Assembly (NCBI GenBank): GCA_023438785.1
Contig: JAEXQJ010000230.1
Location: 1 to 9,958 of the forward strand
From: Pseudomonadota bacterium
Lineage (GTDB): Bacteria; Myxococcota_A; Polyangia; Fen-1088
DNA: 9,958 bases
Reading direction: 5' to 3'
The notes under the pieces are model-generated. The model saw only the letters and a list, made by a program, of their open reading frames with translations. It had not been told where the DNA came from and searched no databases. Positions 5,713 through 9,958 of this stretch are shown here, piece after piece. Positions within the stretch are counted from its first letter, which is position 1. Every line of letters begins with the position of its first letter. The position numbers and the translations under genes are program-made.

Positions 5713-8310
5713 CTACGCGCCAACTCTCAACAGTGCGTTGGATTCGCCCAGCTTCTTGCCCTGCGAGTCGACGACGAACAGCTTGTAGGTCCCCGCCGTC
5801 GCGGGAACGGCAATCGAAGTCGCCGTTCCGGCTGCCTTCGTCATACTGGCTCCCTCAGCGAAGGTCGTCGTACCCGCTGGGGCGAACCAGACCGTGTTTC
5901 CGGCGTCACCGCTGCTTCGGATCGTGAGAGTGGCCGTCCCCTTCGGCGCGGCACAACTTGCTGGGAACACGTAGTCCTGGATGGGCAGCACGCTGGTCGG
6001 TATGAGGCTGCGGTATTCATCCTCGATTCCCGATTTCACGGCGAACCCGTACTGCGTCACCGGCCACACGGCATCGGCGACGACGACGGGCTTGTCGATC
6101 GTGCTGCTATCCGGATTGATTCCCATCTTGTTAACCGTGGCGTAGGTCCGCAGGATCGTCAGATCGTGCTTGTCGCCATACTTCTCGCAGTTGATCGTGT
6201 ACGTGACGCCTTTGTCGATATCGAGGACGTTGTCGTTCTCAGTGATGTACGCGCTGCCCTCGTCATTGTGCAGGCCATAGGTGGGCCCGGTCGAGTTGTT
6301 CGGAATGCCCTTGACGTAGTTCTGATTGATGACGGTCCCCTGCATCTGGCCGAGGGTGTACACGGCCCCGCTGTCATGCAATCGGGTCATCATATTGGTG
6401 AACCGGTTGTTGTTGCAGGTGGTGTTCTTGCAGGTGGTGGAGTCCTTGAAATTCTTCCAGCCCCAACCCAGGTTGATGCCGTTGTAGGCGACCGAGTGGA
6501 TATGGTTGTGGGTGAAGGTCAGCGTGTCCGTGAAGAAGGCCGTGACCCCCGCATGAGAGCCGAAGCCACGCTGCGTGCCAACCAGGTACACGAGGTTGTT
6601 GTTGACCGTGATCTTGGTGCAGATACCCTCCACGCCCTTGGCGTATCTCGCGTGGGTTCCACCATCTCCCACGTAGACATGTTGAGGGTGCCCGATCGTG
6701 ATGCCGCTGCCGGCAATGTCGGTGATGTAATTGCCGACGATGTTGGAATTGATCACGTCGTTGATCATCGAGATCCCTTCATTGCCGCTGTGTTTAACCA
6801 CGTTGCCGACAATGTCGATCGAGTCGGCACTGTTCACCAGAATGGCGGCCGGGAGAGTGTCGAGGACCTCGTACCTCCAGTCGTGGATACTCTTGCCCTT
6901 GCCGTACCCGACGTAGATCGTGGCTCCCTGAACGCTCGACTTGCCGTAGGAACTCTCGACCTTGTTGAGGCTGTAGTCCGTGTTGGCGAAGGTGATTCCC
7001 TGGATGGTGATGTTCTTGACTCGGCTCGTGTTCGAAGTGCCGGCAATCTCGATCAGGGTCTCCGCTACGGGGGCCTCCACGTCCGCGGTGCTCATGTCTT
7101 CGCCTGACCGGGGATAGTAGTAGAGCGTCCCCGACTTCTTATCGAAGTAGAACTGGCCCGGAGAGTTCAACCAGGCAAACACGTTGAAGATCGCATGCGA
7201 GCCCGAGGCGACGAAGGCCGCACCCGAGTCTGGCAACTGGGCAATGGCTCCGTAGGGCTGCTGCAACAGCAACCCTCGATTGCCGTCGGAAGCGGTGACC
7301 ACGTCCCTCACGCAGACGATGTTCTCGTTCCAGATGGTTTGGTTGACGATCTCCAGGTCGTCCTTGTTGCTGGTGATGTCTGGCACCTCCGAGGCGCTAT
7401 ATTTGACCCCGTCGAAGCCGCTGCCGCCGGCCCAGGCCCAGGCGCCCTGCCCGGCGGTGACAGCGTAGGTCCCGGTTGCGCCTTTGCAGGAGACGTTCTT
7501 GCTGGTCATGTTGGCGCGCGCGTCGTTCACATACAGGTTCCGCAACTTGGTCGCGCGGTCGAGCGACGCCTTGTAGACCCCGCCGCTGCTCGCGGTCCAG
7601 CCGGTCACCTTCTTCGCACCGTTGATGACCGGCTTCTCTCCCGGATACGCTTGGTAATAGATCCTGAACTTGCCTGAGCCAGAATCCTTGACTTCAAAGG
7701 TGATGGGACTGGTGATCCGATATTCACCACCTCGCAGATAGACGTGGATATCCCCCGTCAAATTGCCGTTGACCGTACGCACTACATCGCGGGCTTTGGT
7801 GACCGTCTGGAAAGGTGAAGTCACAGTTCCGTCGTTGGTATCACTGCCTGTCGGTGCCACGTAGTAGCAGGCTTGGGCCTGCGGTTTCGGACACACATCG
7901 GTTGTGCCCCCTCCACCACCCGTTCCGCCGGTCGAGCTCGACCCGCCGGCCCCTCCTCTGCCAGCCCCGCCAGCGCTTCCGCCGGCCCCGCCGCTGGCGC
8001 TTGCACCGTCCCCGCCGCCGGCGCTTCCACCGTCCCCGGCAGCCCCGCCGCTCGCACGTCCAGCCGCCCCGCCAGCGATAGAGCCACCCCCGGCAGCGGC
8101 CCCTCCCGATCCGCCAGCCCCGTTTCCGCCTGAGCCGCTCTTACCCGCCCCGCCCCCGCCGCGCCCAGCGGTGCCACCCTGTCCACCCAGGCCCGAACCG
8201 CCGGCCGCGTTGCCGCCGGTGGTTGGCGTCGATGACCCGCCCTCGGACGAGCATGCGGCGAAAAGGAATCCGAGAACGACGTAGCTGACAAGATTCTGTG
8301 CTCTGTTCAT
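5713..8310 (-). CDS. Surface lipoprotein with Gly-rich stalk and parallel beta-helix domain (GH141-like)
   Basis: The product has 865 residues. A lipoprotein signal (MNRAQNLVSYVVLGFLFAAC) places the lipidated Cys at 20. Residues 24-136 are a Gly/Ala/Ser stalk. From 148 the sequence YYVAPTGSDTNDG starts the N-terminal part typical of right-handed beta-helix glycan-active proteins, with HVYLRGGEYRIT (189-200), YQAYPGEKPVINGAKKVTGW (219-238), GQFYFDKKSGTLYYYP (385-400), coils rich in Asn and Ile at about 430-740, and HDSGAVYTLG (645-654). This order matches GH141-like proteins (alpha-L-fucosidase/xylanase reported for the family); activity here is inferred. Residues 794-865 look like an Ig-like or carbohydrate-binding beta domain. 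The ATG at 8310 fits the signal peptide, with AAGG eight bases upstream. GC is lower than in neighbours (33 of 60 in 6361-6420 against 40 of 60 in 1501-1560). Confidence 0.85.
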   Translation of the reverse strand: MNRAQNLVSYVVLGFLFAACSSEGGSSTPTTGGNAAGGSGLGGQGGTAGRGGGGAGKSGSGGNGAGGSGGAAAGGGSIAGGAAGRASGGAAGDGGSAGGGDGASASGGAGGSAGGAGRGGAGGSSSTGGTGGGGGTTDVCPKPQAQACYYVAPTGSDTNDGTVTSPFQTVTKARDVVRTVNGNLTGDIHVYLRGGEYRITSPITFEVKDSGSGKFRIYYQAYPGEKPVINGAKKVTGWTASSGGVYKASLDRATKLRNLYVNDARANMTSKNVSCKGATGTYAVTAGQGAWAWAGGSGFDGVKYSASEVPDITSNKDDLEIVNQTIWNENIVCVRDVVTASDGNRGLLLQQPYGAIAQLPDSGAAFVASGSHAIFNVFAWLNSPGQFYFDKKSGTLYYYPRSGEDMSTADVEAPVAETLIEIAGTSNTSRVKNITIQGITFANTDYSLNKVESSYGKSSVQGATIYVGYGKGKSIHDWRYEVLDTLPAAILVNSADSIDIVGNVVKHSGNEGISMINDVINSNIVGNYITDIAGSGITIGHPQHVYVGDGGTHARYAKGVEGICTKITVNNNLVYLVGTQRGFGSHAGVTAFFTDTLTFTHNHIHSVAYNGINLGWGWKNFKDSTTCKNTTCNNNRFTNMMTRLHDSGAVYTLGQMQGTVINQNYVKGIPNNSTGPTYGLHNDEGSAYITENDNVLDIDKGVTYTINCEKYGDKHDLTILRTYATVNKMGINPDSSTIDKPVVVADAVWPVTQYGFAVKSGIEDEYRSLIPTSVLPIQDYVFPASCAAPKGTATLTIRSSGDAGNTVWFAPAGTTTFAEGASMTKAAGTATSIAVPATAGTYKLFVVDSQGKKLGESNALLRVGA
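7988..8037. repeat. 24-base in-frame repeat in the Gly-rich stalk
   Basis: Two copies (7988-8013 and 8012-8037) at a 24-base period differ at two positions within 26 bases. They encode two eight-residue units of the stalk (GDGGSAGG then GDGASASG). The surrounding Gly stretch (about 7903-8240) is built from related but less regular units, suggesting growth of the stalk by slippage. Confidence 0.6.
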
Positions 8311-8489
8311 GGTGCAAACCTTGATCGAAGGGCCATGGAGGTCGGTGTCCCTCATTTGGCGGACGAGGCCGGGGAGAGCGCACGCCAGGGGTGTTCTCCC
8401 CACGGAAGGGGGCAGAGTGTTGAATGCGTCATTCGGAGAACGCGAAGGAACCAAGGGAGCATCGGGTGGAGTAACGGATAGATGAGGGG

Positions 8490-8528
8490 GACCCCGCATT
8501 TCGGGTCAGCAATTTCGACCCGTGCTGA
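8490..8528. repeat. Overlapping inverted repeats, possible operator
   Basis: GACCC (8490-8494), GGGTC (8503-8507) and GACCC (8517-8521) form two overlapping inverted repeats with 8- and 9-base spacers. TCAGCA (8506-8511) and TGCTGA (8523-8528) form a further perfect six-base inverted repeat. The cluster is about 180 bases upstream of the beta-helix gene start. It could be a regulator site or a terminator remnant. Confidence 0.25.
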
Positions 8529-8626
8529 GGCCCCCCTGCAACAGGCAGGTGCGGGCACAGGAGAGGCGGCCTGACCGCAACGCGTGCCGCACCGCCAGGC
8601 GCCACCCAAGAGCGCCACCGAACGGG

Positions 8627-8650
8627 CCACCGCGCCCCCGCTGGCGGTGG
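8627..8650. repeat. Seven-base-pair hairpin in spacer
   Basis: CCACCGC (8627-8633) pairs perfectly with GCGGTGG (8644-8650) across a 10-base loop. No T-run follows. A shorter six-base-pair hairpin, CGCCCG/CGGGCG, lies at 8808-8824. Confidence 0.35.
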
Positions 8651-8904
8651 TACTACGCACGCACCAGGCCCAGCCGGCAGGGGCCGGAGCCCAACACCGT
8701 GTCCCCTGCGCGGGTTGCAGCCAGGGATCGCCGGCCGTGGATCATCTCGGCGCACGTCACCCAGGGTGCCCTTCCGCACCAGCCACTTCGACCAGCCCGG
8801 CTGGCCGCGCCCGCACGCCGGGCGGTTCGGGGGCCGCAGGACTCGTTCGGGCCCGCGATGTCCAGTTCGCGACGCGCCCGGAGCGAGCGCGCGTCACATC
8901 GCGA

Positions 8905-8953
8905 CGCCCACGCTGTCGGCTCCTCCAGCGGGTCGGCCTAGCCCGCGTGGGCG
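8905..8953 (-). terminator. Long-armed inverted repeat just after the esterase gene
   Basis: CGCCCACGC (8905-8913) and GCGTGGGCG (8945-8953) are perfect nine-base arms separated by 31 GC-rich bases. The structure begins 10 bases after the esterase stop codon on the minus strand, the position expected for a 3' end. It lacks a T-run, so it may stabilise or end the transcript by a non-canonical route. Confidence 0.35.
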
Positions 8954-8963
8954 ACTTAGTCAG

Positions 8964-9958
8964 CTATGGGGTGGACTCGAACTGAGTGAAGAACTTCCAA
9001 ACCTCTGTCTTGGTCCAGGTCTTGGCTCCGTCGTCGCCACCGCCATCCACGTGACCGGGGGTGTGACCACCATCGAAGGCGCACCATTCAACGGGATATC
9101 CGGCGTTGCACCCCTCGTACTTGGTGCAAATGTGGTTCCCGCTCCCGGACGCCGGCTTGGGCGGGGTCTGGGATGTGCAGCCGTTGTTCTTGACGAACTT
9201 GTTGCGCAGGTCTTCTCCGCCGCCGTAGCCGCAGGTCGTGTCGCCGGTACCATGAATGCCCAAGTACGGAATGGGCTTGGATCCGTCCGAGCAACCGCTG
9301 AGCACGGCGCCTGAATAGACCGCGACCGCCCGGAAGACCGTAGCTCGGGCGCAGGCAATGGCGTAGCTCATCCCACCGCCCCAACTGAAACCAACCGAGA
9401 ATATCTGGGAGGTGTCCACACAGAGCTCCTCCTGGAAGAGCTTGAGCATCTCGTCGACGAAAGCCATGTCTTCGCCGCCGGAATTGCCCCAGCCACCGCC
9501 CTGGCCGTTGGGAGCAACGAAGATGGTGCTGTTGTTCGCCTGCGCCTGAAGTCCGTAATACGACCAGGCTGCCCCGCTGCTTCCGCCGCCGTCGACGTCC
9601 TGCATGCTGCCGCTCCGCCAGTGGAAGCCGAAGATCAGCCGGTAGGGGTGGCTCTTGTCGTAGTTGGCCGGGATGCGCAGGATGTAGTCTCGCTTCTTGC
9701 CCCCGACCTGAATCGAACGCGAACCGCTCGTCAGAGTCGGGCTTTTGCCGCAGCCGGCACTCGGCTTGCCGGCGATCGAGCCGCCACTGCCGCCAGCTCC
9801 GCCGCCCGAGCCACCGCTGCCGCTACTGCCGCCAGCGCCGCCAATCGAGGCGCCACCCGAACCGCCGTTGCCGCCCCAGCCTGAGGCTCCCCCGCGCCCA
9901 CCGCTGCTGGTCCCGCCCTCCGAGCCGCCGTTGCCCCCCGAGCCGCCGTTGCTGCCGC
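8964..9958 (-). CDS. CE1-type feruloyl esterase / PHB-depolymerase-family hydrolase with Gly-rich linker, N-terminus outside window
   Basis: The frame is open from the right edge to the TAG at 8964: 330 residues visible. The first 62 or so are a Gly/Ser-rich linker with Asn and an occasional Trp, so the start and probable signal peptide lie outside. The catalytic part starts near GCGKSPTLTSGSRSIQ, followed by RDYILRIPANYD and LIFGFHW. The nucleophile is Ser191 in GFSWGG (codon 9384-9386); the other triad members are Asp239 (HGTGDTTC) and His298 (DGGHTPGH). Nine Cys, including CTKYEGCNAG and EWCAFDGGH, suit a disulfide-stabilised extracellular enzyme. This subfamily covers feruloyl/acetylxylan esterases and PHB depolymerases; the HICTKY...EWCAFDGGH signature favours the feruloyl-esterase side, by recall. 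It is upstream of, and on the same strand as, the beta-helix lipoprotein. Confidence 0.85.
   Translation of the reverse strand, partial: GSNGGSGGNGGSEGGTSSGGRGGASGWGGNGGSGGASIGGAGGSSGSGGSGGGAGGSGGSIAGKPSAGCGKSPTLTSGSRSIQVGGKKRDYILRIPANYDKSHPYRLIFGFHWRSGSMQDVDGGGSSGAAWSYYGLQAQANNSTIFVAPNGQGGGWGNSGGEDMAFVDEMLKLFQEELCVDTSQIFSVGFSWGGGMSYAIACARATVFRAVAVYSGAVLSGCSDGSKPIPYLGIHGTGDTTCGYGGGEDLRNKFVKNNGCTSQTPPKPASGSGNHICTKYEGCNAGYPVEWCAFDGGHTPGHVDGGGDDGAKTWTKTEVWKFFTQFESTP

Larger units (their letters stand above)
8311..8963 (-). other. Long spacer between the esterase and beta-helix genes
   Basis: A 653-base stretch with no frame that encodes a recognisable protein on either strand; translations are Pro/Arg-rich and motif-free. 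It holds several inverted repeats (8490-8528, 8627-8650, 8808-8824, 8905-8953). I could not find a convincing sigma-70 or sigma-54 promoter for the beta-helix gene, though one must lie here if that gene is transcribed separately from the esterase. Confidence 0.5.

Noticed and set aside
5404..7107. A 567-codon plus-strand open frame over the beta-helix gene
   Set aside because: Fully antisense to a well-supported protein; its product has no recognisable domain and reflects GC-rich third positions.
7904..8284. Pro-rich plus-strand frame that looks like a PPP-repeat protein
   Set aside because: It is the exact complement of the Gly-rich stalk; Gly codons GGC/GGG read backward give Pro/Ala.
8505..8540. 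Possible sigma-54 promoter around AAATTGCT on the minus strand
   Set aside because: The upstream GG is 9 bases, not 10, from the GC pair, and the TGGCAC box is poor.
8522..8941. 139-codon plus-strand frame in the spacer
   Set aside because: Arg/Pro-rich, no Shine-Dalgarno and no motif; similar frames exist on the other strand.
1..9958. tRNA, rRNA, CRISPR or insertion sequence
   Set aside because: No T-arm-like GGTTCRA with matching acceptor stem, no evenly spaced repeats and no transposase motif were seen by eye.

Overview
The window looks like chromosomal DNA from a high-GC delta-proteobacterial lineage, most likely Myxococcota of the Polyangia type. This is inferred from strong G/C third positions, a MerR-type HTH fused to TPR repeats, an atypical two-component receiver protein, and two exported proteins carrying very long Gly/Ser/Ala-rich linkers. 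No rRNA, tRNA, CRISPR array or insertion sequence was recognised.

Layout. Positions 1-705 (minus strand) hold the N-terminal part of a receiver-coiled coil-PAS signalling protein whose receiver lacks the phospho-acceptor Asp. It diverges from a plus-strand operon across a 158-base promoter region. The operon holds a MerR-HTH/TPR protein (864-1697) that overlaps by one base with tsaE (1697-2176), the ATPase of tRNA t6A synthesis. An MgtC/SapB-family membrane protein (2211-2951) follows. After a 359-base spacer comes a small exported, probably lipid-anchored protein of unknown function (3311-3808). It converges with a minus-strand MFS drug-efflux-type transporter (3922-5184).

The right half is on the minus strand and devoted to secreted proteins. 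A 528-base non-coding spacer, containing a nested inverted-repeat element that could fold as a three-way junction (5513-5601), separates the transporter from a large lipoprotein (5713-8310). That lipoprotein has a Gly-rich stalk, a right-handed parallel beta-helix domain resembling GH141-like proteins and a C-terminal Ig-like domain. A 653-base spacer rich in inverted repeats follows. At the right edge is a CE1-type feruloyl esterase / PHB-depolymerase-family hydrolase (8964-9958, N-terminus outside the window), with an intact Ser-Asp-His triad and its own Gly-rich linker.

How they fit together. The left half mixes housekeeping (tsaE) with regulatory genes. The right half suggests extracellular attack on plant-type polysaccharide: an esterase that would remove ester-linked side groups and a surface-anchored beta-helix protein that may bind or cleave glycan. 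The substrate is inferred from family resemblance only. I found no clear undescribed multi-gene system. The best leads are the degenerate receiver, the structured spacer at 5513-5601 and the pair of Gly-stalk surface enzymes.
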